Below, piece after piece: positions 18,601 to 25,842 of a stretch of 44,369 bases of DNA. A program made the position numbers and the translations under genes. Positions within the stretch are counted from its first letter, which is position 1. Each line of letters starts with the position of its first letter. The notes below the pieces were generated by a model, which had not been told where the DNA came from, searched no databases, and saw only the letters and a list, made by a program, of their open reading frames with translations. The DNA comes from a bacterium. Lineage in GTDB: Bacteria; Patescibacteriota; Microgenomatia; JAMCZE01. The stretch is from the NCBI GenBank assembly GCA_021836035.1, contig JAKBJL010000001.1:1-44369 (forward strand), read 5' to 3'.

Positions 18601-21389
18601 CCGATTCCTCGGCTATCCTTCTGGAGTGGTCCAATGACGGCAACACCACCCAAGCGACTGCCACTTCACCAACCGGGGCGCTAACTGCCGGCCAATGGAC
18701 CCATATTGTCGTCACCTACGACGCTTCCCGGTATTTAGACGGCAACAGCAACGTCTTAAAGCTTTATATCAACGGCGTTCAAAAAGCTCTGACCTTTACC
18801 GGCACGGTTCCCGCCTCTATCTATGCCACGACGGCCAACATGCGAGCCGGCGCCTCATCCGACAGTACCGCCGCCAGACTTTTTAACGGGATGATTGATG
18901 AACTTAAAATCTATACAGGAGCGTTAAATTCAGATGGGGTTAAGACGGAATACAACCACGGGGCAGCGATGGTGTTGGGGGCAAATACAACCGAGGGAAA
19001 TTATCTTGCCTATGATTCTTTTACCAGAAGTGACGGAGCTATCGGCCAAACAGAAAGCACAGACCCCAACGGCAAACCCCTTACTCCCCTAGCCTGGAGC
19101 TCTTCCGGCTCTACTTGGACAGTCTCTTCTAATGGAGCCATAAACACGCCAACCTTAGGAACGGATATTTTCCCCAACGGTAATATGGAATCCGGCAACC
19201 CCCCCACCGGTTGGACAGCATTAAACGGATGTACCTTAACTGCGGAAGCTGATAGAACTGGTTCCGGGACTCAATCCTTAGGGGTAGTGAGAGGAACTAG
19301 TAATTACTGTGCCAAACTTACTGCTACTCAAACAGTCGGTATTTGGTATCAGTTTTGGGGATGGGCTAAATCGGATTTAGCGGGACAATCTTTACTCCTT
19401 GAGACTGGCAGTGGCGTCCAGCCGCAGTATGGGTTTTATTCTCAATGTTGGCCTACTATAACTAGCTGGTATCGGTTTAAAGACGTTGTGGGCGTAGACA
19501 GTGTTCCAGCCATTGCCCGAGCTACAGGTACTACTCGAACATTCCAAATCGATTCTAACGATAGCTCAAAAAAGTACTTTGATGATTTGACTCTCCAACC
19601 GCTGGTAACTTCAGAGCTAATGACCAGTGTGTCTGCATCAAATACGGATGTCGATGCCAGCGCTAATGTAACGTTAAGTAATCGCAGCAGCGAGGTAGGT
19701 CTGGTTCTAAATTTAGATTCTGTAAGTAATCCTCAAAACTACGTCCTTGTTTACTTATCCTCAAATGCTGATAACACTATTAATGTAAACTTGGAAAAGG
19801 TAATCAATGGTATTTACACAACCGTTTGGAACGCCTACCCTTTACCTCTTAACGGTAATAATAACACTATCAACCATTCACTCTATCAAGCTGGATCGCC
19901 GCTCGAGGTCATTAAATCCGGTACCAACTATACTGTCTATTACAACAACAAATATATTGGAACAGCCACAATTTCCGATTCTCAAATAATTAATAATACC
20001 CGGTACGGCTTATTTAATACCTACTCTGGAAATAACTTAGATAATTTTTCTTTAATGACGGTTGGCAATGGCGGAGAAAATTCTTTACCGGGAAATTACT
20101 CTGGTAATCCAATTGCCCAATGGAAATTTGAGGAAGGTTCGGGAACAACCGTTAATGATTCAACCGGCAACAATAATACGGGGACAATTACACCGGGGAA
20201 CGGTTACTGGACACAGGGGAAAATAGGCAAGGGGTTCATGTTTGATGGTAGTACAAGCACAATAAATGCTGGCTCAGGGACGATTATCGATAATTTACCC
20301 TCTGGGGGTATGACTATCGAAGCGTGGATCTACCCACGCAGTATGGGGAAAAATAACGCTGGAGTAATTATGGCTAAAAATGTTGGGCCGACACCATCTT
20401 CCGGATGGCTTTTCCAGATGGCCGGAACAAATGCTCTAACTTTTAGAGTAAACGCTTACGATGGTTCTCCGAATACAGATATGATCCGAACCACAATTAA
20501 TGATGTTTTAACTCTTAATGCCTGGAACCATGTTGTTGTCACTTGGGCTAACCCTCATGGGATGTACGACGTGACGGTTTCCAATGTCCATATATATGTC
20601 AATGGTTTTGAGACATCTTATGCTACAAGCACCGATGGCAACCGCGTCAGAGCACCTGACGATTCATCAAATTTTTACATCGGTAATGATAGTACTTCAG
20701 CTAGCACCTTTGACGGCAAGATTGACCAGGTCACAATTTTTAACTACGCCCGGACTCCCGCCCAGATTGCCTGGGACTATAACCGCGGCGGGCCGGTTGG
20801 GTATTGGAAATTTAACGAATGTACGGGAACGACTCTGCACGACAGCGCTTCGGCTACCAATTCGGCCACTATTACCCCCGGCTCGGCCGGAGTCGGAACC
20901 TGTACCGACGGAACCGGTACGACCTTCTGGAATAAGGGAGCAACGGGAAAATACGGGGCTTCGGGATATTTTGATGGTTCGGCTACGCTTGCTACAGTCG
21001 CGGCACCTATCAATAATGTCTATGCCGTTTCTTTCTGGGCAAAAGCTACTACCGCCGCCCAGTCTTATCTGCAGTTAAATCCCGGGGTCTATATTACTTC
21101 CGACGCAAATGGCACCGTTAGCGCTACCGGTTTCTCCTCCCCATCCGTCTATGTCAACGGGAAACTGAACGGGACAGTAACCGCCGGTTCCTGGAACCAT
21201 ATCCTGGTAACTTCCGCTACTTCTCTTTCCGCTTCAGCTATTAAGTTTGGGATTCAAAATTCCATCTACTATACGGGCCAAATAGATGAAGTCAAAATCT
21301 GGAACTATGCCCTGACTTCGGTTCAAGTGAAACTGGATTACAACCAAGCATCGGCAATCAGGTTTGGACCATTAACCGGTGCACCATGA
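12669..21389 (+). CDS. Giant secreted DUF2341/LamG multidomain protein (paralogue 2)
   Basis: This 2906-aa protein starts at ATG 12669. The N-terminal region contains a palindromic-repeat-encoded segment (L-K-V-I-L-S-L-S-K-D), then a hydrophobic helix and the same V-K-A/V-P-W-P signal cleavage region as the upstream gene. Residues from about 53 to 1846 are the duplicated block: DUF2341, LamG units, propeller-like and jelly-roll regions. The unique part has a LamG near 1867, a concanavalin/carbohydrate-binding-like stretch around 2115-2470 (D-S-F-T-R-S-D-G, N-M-E-S-G-N-P-P-T-G-W), and LamG units near 2482 and 2708. The tail A-S-A-I-R-F-G-P-L-T-G-A-P resembles the other paralogue. It is a secreted surface adhesin or glycan binder by domain content; the ligand is unknown. 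TGA ends the gene and an IS3 element follows 66 bp later. Confidence 0.85.
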   Translation: MKSTYFKLIKNFNPFDKLKVILSLSKDKSKISNYLKVGLALLLVGLGVFIYWTKLASPVKAVPWPSHMSDWGKRKQITLVNNSGQTLNPNTTYQVNIDTRGLSNIPNDLQRNCDDLRVVYQPSSTQAVELSRSLALASGASDCSNSSSTIVSFPLQAAITNGSSDANYYIYYSNHNAVSPNGTNGEVGPALSAYDTTPGAASFVAPFNGTTQALASGSGTPTTATGAIRYSGGKSAVNFSTSLIAIGIRTTGFNANTGTLTIWVNNRANNEAILRGLFGHTSSSSNRIYVYKDTDNVLKVILGGGNMMTTSWAFDTNTWHQISLTWNNGTAFAYVDGSQVGTVSYSDLTAFGPTAQIGNDFCGHGWNGLIAETAIYNRALSSTEIISAYNSSKKGTPLVRNSSIVGLYHFDENGNDPRSANTAYDDSGNGNNGTCYNGGWVVTPCVYISGLVGVDGTKDNGLANSQSYASHQGVFIEEGTTNKITNPSFENSAFDTNWSTSSSTIASAGTIADSTGLGFQNHLIYATNSAQWWFFYIDSASLNQLKSRYSTDLINWNSGTTLTLVNNSDADNRDFSVAYKNINNTDVIQVGTSYRLANGNVQHYHVRGTISGPTLTWGTESQLSLTNPGSWGSYVVPDGPATIFDSNNYIWDATDFWCENESNCAGSNTGNAYIARSTNADAGSSWTAGFNAKTSLTGVNYFIHSRFLASLGSGNLIHLFDNGQSSSTFTNIVSYKYTGSWTTPGNILFGDLSVAQDTHDWSAVARTATDVHVVVRTGANTFSHRRYNGSSWSDGASIPAQNTKAGAGLFMATDGTDVWLFAIDSDSANTVRYSRWSSGSNTWSTWSALESSTQTRIALSGNSQVTNNTIAVMWSQTNGSNYDIVSKALSTSSGETAVNTTYPYYKFGSQSVKIVAPSGAGINYTTSINPGDTNTQTFSAYVYDGTTGNVGGTVSSSIAELIFNDTAVTTTYADAGGGWWRLTYSAAGVNAAGNYGLEIEGSKTIYIDGVQLEEKAYATTYADGSLGTGYAWTGTANNSTSTRTMATLEYSSTSNIKDTVGTVSFWIKPTYASSSEIIDKVFLAQGNDNWFEIQLNTGANANRIGIQGLSFSWMQFSATWAANSWNHLVLIYTNGSTPRIYFNGSALTCTLDCSTTYTSTGVFGNRIAFHGFDNSVVLSKTMSDLRIFDRVLTATQVSQLYYTGLGSHSEAAPVNRFANAEDPVVYYKMDEGTGTTLNNSAPNIETNGSNLANSSYTATLSGTVNLPAWQTPDMCVSGDCLYFEGSNAYAGLNNSTPSAIQSLSLWAKPASSSGTIPLISFSGSANVSLSGSTLQSTGLNSPTYYVNGKIGTTLTANQWNHIEITQSSSITPTALTLGTIDSVTFFKGFLDEVKFYNYARSADQVKNDYNRGATKIGQTSADPLNKGLVGYWKMDEATWSGQLNEVKDSSGNGNDGTAQGATGGKAYPGAGKFGNGGVFDGVDDGVLLPNVKYSTYANDFSICMWINPKSYPDQAFLLSWNNGSVSPYYSLLLRLSWNGTIQLLAYDGTNYRFTSGSAVPLNIWSHVCTTVALNKQVAIYINAVSNTPQSAGNHIIAANPNAYDQTNIGYYPGQGVGVKTSLDELRIYNRALSPAEVRQLYNFAPGPVGWWKFDEGSGVTVSDSSGNGNTGTWAGTGNHWINGKFGKAGSFNGVDDQVSITANTNSPFDFTTALTFEAWANPKAVPSNRNTIIKKYGSNGYSLDSSSSNNIFRCYMSGLTPTELSAPSAISLNTWTHITCTYDGVSRKMFLNGVLVANDSPTGIMDVNNTPLAIGNSSVYSGPGYGFNGSIDDVKIYNYARTPDQILEDMQGRAAVISSTAVGIRTPADYWKFDEGQGITAHSSGTQNTNGTLTNMASPATGVSGWQQTGKYGKALAFNGTNNYVDFGDMTYLENTGTMSASLWVKPNALGTQRCLLCKYQNSAAAGKRSFGIETGSSDSSAILLEWSNDGNTTQATATSPTGALTAGQWTHIVVTYDASRYLDGNSNVLKLYINGVQKALTFTGTVPASIYATTANMRAGASSDSTAARLFNGMIDELKIYTGALNSDGVKTEYNHGAAMVLGANTTEGNYLAYDSFTRSDGAIGQTESTDPNGKPLTPLAWSSSGSTWTVSSNGAINTPTLGTDIFPNGNMESGNPPTGWTALNGCTLTAEADRTGSGTQSLGVVRGTSNYCAKLTATQTVGIWYQFWGWAKSDLAGQSLLLETGSGVQPQYGFYSQCWPTITSWYRFKDVVGVDSVPAIARATGTTRTFQIDSNDSSKKYFDDLTLQPLVTSELMTSVSASNTDVDASANVTLSNRSSEVGLVLNLDSVSNPQNYVLVYLSSNADNTINVNLEKVINGIYTTVWNAYPLPLNGNNNTINHSLYQAGSPLEVIKSGTNYTVYYNNKYIGTATISDSQIINNTRYGLFNTYSGNNLDNFSLMTVGNGGENSLPGNYSGNPIAQWKFEEGSGTTVNDSTGNNNTGTITPGNGYWTQGKIGKGFMFDGSTSTINAGSGTIIDNLPSGGMTIEAWIYPRSMGKNNAGVIMAKNVGPTPSSGWLFQMAGTNALTFRVNAYDGSPNTDMIRTTINDVLTLNAWNHVVVTWANPHGMYDVTVSNVHIYVNGFETSYATSTDGNRVRAPDDSSNFYIGNDSTSASTFDGKIDQVTIFNYARTPAQIAWDYNRGGPVGYWKFNECTGTTLHDSASATNSATITPGSAGVGTCTDGTGTTFWNKGATGKYGASGYFDGSATLATVAAPINNVYAVSFWAKATTAAQSYLQLNPGVYITSDANGTVSATGFSSPSVYVNGKLNGTVTAGSWNHILVTSATSLSASAIKFGIQNSIYYTGQIDEVKIWNYALTSVQVKLDYNQASAIRFGPLTGAP
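12711..12745. repeat. Palindromic repeat element inside the coding region
   Basis: TTCGATAAACTCAAG (12711-12725) and CTTGAGCCTGTCGAA (12731-12745) pair at 12 of 15 positions around a 5-base loop. It resembles a widespread family of short palindromes that, when translated, give F-D-K-L-x-V-x-L-S-L-S-K-D/G. Here it lies in frame within the N-terminal cytoplasmic part of the signal region of the second giant protein. Confidence 0.7.
12826..18205 (+). repeat. 5380-bp direct repeat, copy 2
   Basis: Second copy of 4943-10322. The left edge is set by a mismatch at 4942/12825 and the right edge by a mismatch at 10323/18206. After the right edge the two genes continue with different LamG domains. Confidence 0.92.
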
Positions 21390-21455
21390 ACAAACTGATA
21401 TTTTTTCATCTATTCACTCCGATTTTATCGTGGTTTGCTATTTGCTATTTGCTAC

Positions 21456-22624
21456 TGTCAAGTACCCGGTTTGCTAGACAAACATTCAAGTTGTCTTTGT
21501 CCGTAACTTCGCCGGAACTTGGCTGGGGAAGTTTTTAGAGAGCGGTGAATCTTTCCTGGTTGTAGTAATTTATCGTTTGGTGAATGGCCTCAATGAGTTC
21601 TCCAACAGAGTTAAACCGGTCAAATTCCAAGCCTAAATCAGTTTTGAAATTATTAAAGAAAGATTCCTGGTAACCGTTTTCCCAGGGAGAACTCTTTTTA
21701 CTCATGGAGATTTGAATACCTAGAGACCCGGCTAGTTTTAGGTACCCCCGGCTGGCGTATTCTGCTCCCTGATCGGAGTGGATAATCTGGGGAGAATGGC
21801 CTGTATTTATCGCCGCGTCGATTAAAGCGTTACCAACTGGCTCTGTGGTGTGCTTTGCTGCTATGTCCCAACCGATAATTTCCCAGGTAAACAGATCCAT
21901 TAAAGTGGCCAGGTACCGATACTTATCTTTATATTTTGAGTAGGTAAAGTCCGAAACATACACCAGCCCCGGTCTTATCGGCCAACTATTTTTGATCAGA
22001 TTGGCAAACTTTTCCGGCGGCCGTCTTTCGTCCCGGCGTTTCCTCCATCGAGCCAGTCTTTTGTATGGTTTAACCCCGAACTTTTTCATCACCCGACGGA
22101 CAGACCGCTTTCCCACGCCTAAAGCAAGAGCGATTCGACGATGTCCATAGCTGGGATTAGCGGAAAGGACCTGGAGAATCTTTTCCCGAAGAATCTCGTC
22201 CCGGTCAAGGATCTTGTTATCCTGCCGGTACAAACCAGCCCGGGACAGACCTAAAACTGAAGCGACTAACGATCGGCTGATTCCGGCGACCTTTTCCAGG
22301 TTTAGCTCCTTAACGGCCGTTCTTTTTTTTGTTTTCTCTACCTCAAGGCTTAAAACCCCGATAATTTGTTTAAGCTGCTCGTTTTCCTTTTTTACCCGGT
22401 TATATTCCAAAAGAGAAACAGTTCCCAGAGCTTTACCTTTAAGCCAGGCATAAATTGACCGGTAGGAAACCCCATACTGTTTGGCAAGAACGATGACCGG
22501 TGTTCCGGATTTAACTTTTGCCAGAATTTCTGCCTTAACTTCTGAGGCAACATTGGTGTATTGGTCTCCTTCTAAAGATTCGTTAATTACTTGAATCTTT
22601 GTCTATTTTACCGGAGACCTGTCA
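21456..22624 (-). mobile_element. IS3-family insertion sequence (about 1169 bp)
   Basis: The ends are imperfect 35-bp inverted repeats, 21456-21490 and 22590-22624. Read inward, both start TG, share a CCGGT block and a TAGACAAA-x-ATTCAAG block, and agree at 26 of 35 positions. The transposase frame lies between them on the minus strand. No clear target duplication is visible (left flank GCTAC, right flank CTTCG). The element sits downstream of the second giant gene, next to a GCTATTT direct-repeat tract. Confidence 0.8.
21458..22596 (-). pseudogene. IS3-family transposase (fused OrfA/OrfB), C-terminus frameshifted
   Basis: The frame opens after a TAG at 22603-22605. It reads an N-terminal HTH (V-L-A-K-Q-Y-G-V-S-Y-R-S-I-Y-A-W-L), a coiled coil, an HTH_21 region (P-S-Y-G-H-R-R-I) and an rve integrase core. 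Catalytic residues, numbered from the TTG at 22410, are D154 (S-D-F-T-Y), D213 (H-S-D-Q-G) and E249, i.e. DD35E. No ATG, GTG or TTG precedes the HTH, so translation may begin at an ATT (22596 or 22587); TTG 22410 would lose the HTH. The frame stops at 21535 after E-R-F-T-A-L, but the adjacent frame continues K-T-S-P-A-K-F-R-R and stops inside the left inverted repeat at 21458, as is usual for IS3. A one-base frameshift near 21536 is therefore likely and activity is doubtful. Confidence 0.75.
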
Positions 22625-22727
22625 CTTCGTAGTCCCTGCCAGTTAACAAGCCAGAATGGGACGGATCCACTGATATCTGACGAATTGTTTGGATTCCGGC
22701 ATAAGTTTTGACATATGCCCGAATCAT
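22608..22727 (-). other. Short open frame entering the IS end (possible gene remnant)
   Basis: A 39-aa minus-strand frame starts at ATG 22727 (M-I-R-A-Y-V-K-T-Y-A-G-I-Q-T-I-R) and runs to a TAA inside the IS inverted repeat. Its composition is protein-like (D-P-S-H-S-G-L-L-T-G-R-D-Y-E-V) but I recognise no family. It could be a gene cut by the IS insertion or chance. Confidence 0.25.
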
Positions 22728-22777
22728 ATTCCTTAGAAGAAAAGTGCAAAATGCCCTTGCACATTATATTCTCCCTC

Positions 22778-22806
22778 TTGACAACCGTTTAATTTCCTTC
22801 TAATTT
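22778..22806 (+). promoter_or_regulatory. Possible sigma-70-type promoter for the MerR-like gene
   Basis: TTGACA at 22778-22783 is followed after 17 bp by a weak TAATTT; a better TATAGT lies at 22811-22816 but has a poor -35. The ATG of the MerR-like gene is about 30 bp further on. The perfect -35 with CTC in front recurs at other gene starts in the window. Confidence 0.4.
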
Positions 22807-22844
22807 AGAGTATAGTAATTTCTCTTGATAAGAAAATCAGGCTA

Positions 22845-23408
22845 ATGGGTAAGTTACTTGCGATCAGCGAACTCATCGAATTAGCAAAATTGCGCGGCAT
22901 CGACTTCGGCCCCGGCAATCCCCGAACCCATTTGGCTTATTTAACGGAAATCGGCCTGCTCCCCCCTGCTATCCGGCGCAAATCCGCCCAGGGCGGGCTA
23001 GAAGGACATTATACTGACGAAACTTTAGGAACTCTCGAGAAAATCGAAACCCTCAAAAAACAAGGACTTAGTTACGCGGATATAACGAAGCGTCTGGGGG
23101 CTAGCGACGAGCGGCTAAAAAAAACATTTTCGCCTACTTACTCTGCTAGCCCCTTGCCCTTGACTGCCAGTCCCTATATATTCTTAATCATTGGCCTGCT
23201 CCTCGGTTTTTTACTGGGTAAAGGCGACTTTAACACTCCCGGGGTTTCTCAGGCGACGGTAACTGACAGCAAGGCCGGCGGCCTAACAGCCATTGTCGTT
23301 CCCCAGGAAGCGATCACCCCTTCCGGCGGAAGTTACCTTATTTCCCTCCCCGACGATAATTTGAAGGTTAAAAATTTATATAAAATAGAAGGAATACAAA
23401 TAAAATAA
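22845..23408 (+). CDS. MerR-like HTH protein with one transmembrane segment
   Basis: This 187-aa protein combines an N-terminal MerR-type winged helix (about residues 5-85: P-R-T-H-L-A-Y-L-T-E-I-G-L-L-P, H-Y-T-D-E-T-L-G-T-L-E-K-I) with a single hydrophobic helix (about 110-126, Y-I-F-L-I-I-G-L-L-L-G-F-L-L-G). A roughly 60-residue beta-rich tail would lie outside the cell. Ordinary MerR regulators are soluble and sense ligands through a C-terminal cytoplasmic domain; tethering to the membrane with an external tail suggests surface or envelope sensing, which is inference. It stands between the surface-protein genes and an O-antigen-ligase-like gene on the same strand and may control either. ATG 22845 has no strong Shine-Dalgarno site. 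Confidence 0.7.
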   Translation: MGKLLAISELIELAKLRGIDFGPGNPRTHLAYLTEIGLLPPAIRRKSAQGGLEGHYTDETLGTLEKIETLKKQGLSYADITKRLGASDERLKKTFSPTYSASPLPLTASPYIFLIIGLLLGFLLGKGDFNTPGVSQATVTDSKAGGLTAIVVPQEAITPSGGSYLISLPDDNLKVKNLYKIEGIQIK

Positions 23409-23474
23409 GCGGATAGCGGAAAGCGTATAGCGTATAGACCGCGAAAGGAAGGAAACTTTCTTTACGCTATCCGC
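23409..23474. repeat. Intergenic inverted repeat
   Basis: GCGGATAGCGGAAAG (23409-23423) pairs with CTTTACGCTATCCGC (23460-23474) with one mismatch. The loop holds AAAGCGTATAGCGTATA (23420-23436), which recurs with one change at 25626-25642. It begins directly after the stop of the MerR-like gene and may act as a terminator or be a dispersed palindromic element. Confidence 0.6.
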
Positions 23475-23495
23475 TAAACGCGTTACACTAAAAAA

Positions 23496-25619
23496 ATGGA
23501 CGAACCAACTATTACTATCAGCCAGGAGAAAGTAAACACCGTTTTAGACAAGGTTTTGCGCTTCGGCCTACTGGCCGTCGTTTTCCTCCTGCCTCTGGTT
23601 ATGGCTCCGGTAACCAGCGATTGGTTTGAGATGAATAAGCAGCTCTTTTTAACCGTTTCTGTTTCACTTTTGTCTGCAATATATGTTTTACGCGCTCTGA
23701 TAACCCGCCGCTTTTCTCTTAGCAGGTCAATCTTTGATCTGCCAATCGTTCTTCTGACTCTTGTCACTCTTATCTCTAATCTGCTAACACCAAATAGATT
23801 GCTTGACCTGACAACCCAGGCAGTTCCGGCGCTAACCCTTTTCCTCCTCTTCTTCTTAATTGCTAATAATTTCTCTACAGAAGATGATGTCCGCAGCCTG
23901 TTAATAACCCTGGTAGCAGCGGCCGCCCTGGTATCCGTCTTTCCTATTCTCCAGTTTTTCGTATACTTGGCCGGCCGGCTGCCCTCGCCTTCCTTAAACC
24001 AGGCAATCAGCGGCTTAACCACCCAATTTCCCTTCTTTTTGCCGACGTTTTCTCTGACAGGAACCCTTTTTACCCAGGCTTTCTTCCTGGTGATTCTCCT
24101 TCCCCTGGTTCTCGGTCTTATTTATCAAGCCAGAAAAAATAACAGCGCTGCTGCGGTCGCCAATTATTCCGTTCTCCTCGCCCTGCTCTCTGTAGCCCTG
24201 CTCTCGACCCTCTACCAACTGTTTATTAACCGTCCGGTTTTCCTGGACCTCGAGAGCAGTTGGAAAATTGCCACCGGCAGCATCGGCCAAAGCCTTCTGA
24301 CAGCCTTCTTCGGTATGGGACCCGGTAATTACGTGGACGCTTTTTCCGCCTACCGGCCGGTTAATTTAAATATGACGCCTTTTTGGAGTTTGCGCTTCGG
24401 CGCCGCCGCCGATTACTATTTGTTTTTATTAACCGGCCTGGGAATTGCCGGTCTGGCCGCCTTTTTGCTTTTGGTCCAAAAGGTTTTCCGAGCGGTCAAA
24501 ATCCGCGCCTTGGGCGGCTCCGCTTCTCCGGAGGAAACCGGCCTTCTCGCTTCTCTTTCTCTTGTTCTGGTACTTATGCTCGTCTTTCCCGCCCCCTCCC
24601 TTATCCTATTTATGCTCTTCGTTCTTTTGGCAGCTCTCGCGGTTTACTATAAAAGCCGGGGGGCTGGCGCTTTTGCCGGAGATTACGACTGGCTTACAAA
24701 AGTTCCGGCCCCGGCCACCTACCTTGCCGCACTCATCCTCTTGGCTCTGGCCGGTGCCCTAATCTACGCGGGCGGCCGGGTTTATCTTGCCGACTATTAT
24801 TTTGCGCAAGCTGCCAAAGCGGCCCAAAACAACCAGGGTACCCAAACTTACAATCTCCAAATTAAAGCCTTGGAGCTTAATCCCTGGAACGACGCTTACC
24901 GGGTCGCCTATTCCCAAACCAATCTGGCCCTGGCCGATTCCCTGGCGGGGCAAATAGCGAGCCCCAGCAGCGGTACCGACCAGCAAAAAGCTACCATTAT
25001 TCAATTGGTCCAGCAAGCGATCCGCGAAGGGCGCAACGCCGTAGCTTTAAATCCCCGCCGCTCCACCAACTGGGAAAATCTGGGAGCGATTTACCGTAAC
25101 CTGATTAATTTTGCCCAGGGCGCCGACCAATGGGCCATTGCTTCCCTAAATCAGGCGATTGTTGCCGATCCCAATAACCCCCGATTGCGTTTGGAATTAG
25201 GCAACATATATTTTGCTTTGGGCAATTATCAGGGCGCAGCCCAGGCTTTTGCCGCCGCCGTCAATCTCAAACCGGATTATGTCGCCGCCCATTACAGCCT
25301 GGCCCAGGCGGCGAAACTCGCCAATGATAATAATTTGGCGGTTCAGGAGCTGACCACAATAACCAGTTTGATTTGTAACACCGGTGCGCCTACGGCAGAC
25401 TGCCAAAAGGTCCGGGGGGAATTGGCCGATTTACAAAAACCCGCCGCAGCCGCCCCGGCACCAACTCCGACCCCCGCTGCTCCGCCCACCGAACAGGTCG
25501 CTACTCCCGGCGGCGCGCCCAGTAATTTGCCTAAGGCGAAAACCCAACCCCCGGCCGTGATCTCTTCCCCTTCCGGGGAGCTAAGACAGCTAGCGCCGAC
25601 AGTAACACCGGCTCCATAA
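23496..25619 (+). CDS. O-antigen ligase/polymerase-like membrane protein with TPR tail
   Basis: This 707-aa protein has about a dozen hydrophobic helices over residues 20-430. The Wzy/WaaL-type motif G-M-G-P-G-N-Y-V-D-A-F lies in an external loop near 270, followed by D-Y-Y-L-F-L-L-T-G-L-G. Residues about 430-640 are TPR-like (A-L-x-L-N-P repeats, A-I-V-A-D-P-N-N-P-R-L, L-G-N-I-Y-F-A-L-G-N-Y), and 646-707 form a Pro/Ala-rich tail. Family members join or transfer undecaprenyl-linked glycans to acceptors outside the membrane; the TPR part probably mediates protein contacts. It lies 87 bp after the MerR-like gene, separated by a palindrome. ATG 23496 has no Shine-Dalgarno site. Ligase versus polymerase cannot be told from sequence. 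Confidence 0.75.
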   Translation: MDEPTITISQEKVNTVLDKVLRFGLLAVVFLLPLVMAPVTSDWFEMNKQLFLTVSVSLLSAIYVLRALITRRFSLSRSIFDLPIVLLTLVTLISNLLTPNRLLDLTTQAVPALTLFLLFFLIANNFSTEDDVRSLLITLVAAAALVSVFPILQFFVYLAGRLPSPSLNQAISGLTTQFPFFLPTFSLTGTLFTQAFFLVILLPLVLGLIYQARKNNSAAAVANYSVLLALLSVALLSTLYQLFINRPVFLDLESSWKIATGSIGQSLLTAFFGMGPGNYVDAFSAYRPVNLNMTPFWSLRFGAAADYYLFLLTGLGIAGLAAFLLLVQKVFRAVKIRALGGSASPEETGLLASLSLVLVLMLVFPAPSLILFMLFVLLAALAVYYKSRGAGAFAGDYDWLTKVPAPATYLAALILLALAGALIYAGGRVYLADYYFAQAAKAAQNNQGTQTYNLQIKALELNPWNDAYRVAYSQTNLALADSLAGQIASPSSGTDQQKATIIQLVQQAIREGRNAVALNPRRSTNWENLGAIYRNLINFAQGADQWAIASLNQAIVADPNNPRLRLELGNIYFALGNYQGAAQAFAAAVNLKPDYVAAHYSLAQAAKLANDNNLAVQELTTITSLICNTGAPTADCQKVRGELADLQKPAAAAPAPTPTPAAPPTEQVATPGGAPSNLPKAKTQPPAVISSPSGELRQLAPTVTPAP

Positions 25620-25625
25620 AAGTGA

Positions 25626-25697
25626 AAAGCGCATAGCGTATATAAGATTCTTTTCTAATTCTTATTTCTTTCTAAACGCTAACCGCGATACGCTCTT
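25626..25697. repeat. Degenerate intergenic palindromic repeat
   Basis: AAAGCGCATAGCGTATA at 25626-25642 matches the 23420-23436 element at 16 of 17 bases. A loosely complementary segment with CGCTAACCGCGATACGCT follows near 25676-25694. It lies just downstream of the O-antigen-ligase-like gene. Confidence 0.4.
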
Positions 25698-25708
25698 TAT
25701 TTATTTTA

Positions 25709-25737
25709 TTGATTTTATTAACTTTATTAGATATAAT
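25709..25737 (+). promoter_or_regulatory. Promoter of the zinc-ribbon gene
   Basis: TTGATT (25709-25714), a 17-bp spacer and a perfect TATAAT (25732-25737) lie in an AT-rich stretch. They predict a transcript start near 25744 and a leader of about 90 nt. Confidence 0.6.
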
Positions 25738-25778
25738 GTCTTCGGTTTACAGGGTCCCTTGGTTTGCTTCATTTCTAG

Positions 25779-25842
25779 CATCCATTTGGAAGTCCCGAGG
25801 AACTAATCAAAAAAGAGCGGAGGTGAAATTTCCGAATGGATG
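25779..25842 (+). promoter_or_regulatory. Leader hairpin able to sequester the start codon
   Basis: CATCCATTTGGAA (25779-25791) can pair with TTCCGAATGGATG (25830-25842) along 13 bp, with one G-U wobble. The right arm contains the ATG at 25836. The 38-nt loop carries the Shine-Dalgarno GGAGGTGA (25819-25826). A translational switch is inferred. Confidence 0.5.

Noticed and set aside
22411-22548. A separate OrfA in another frame starting at an ATG after GAAGGAG
   Set aside because: Its translation is not protein-like, whereas the HTH is in the same frame as the integrase core.
21390-22700. Target-site duplication around the IS3 element
   Set aside because: Flanks GCTAC and CTTCG do not match; either the ends are misjudged by a few bases or the duplication has decayed.
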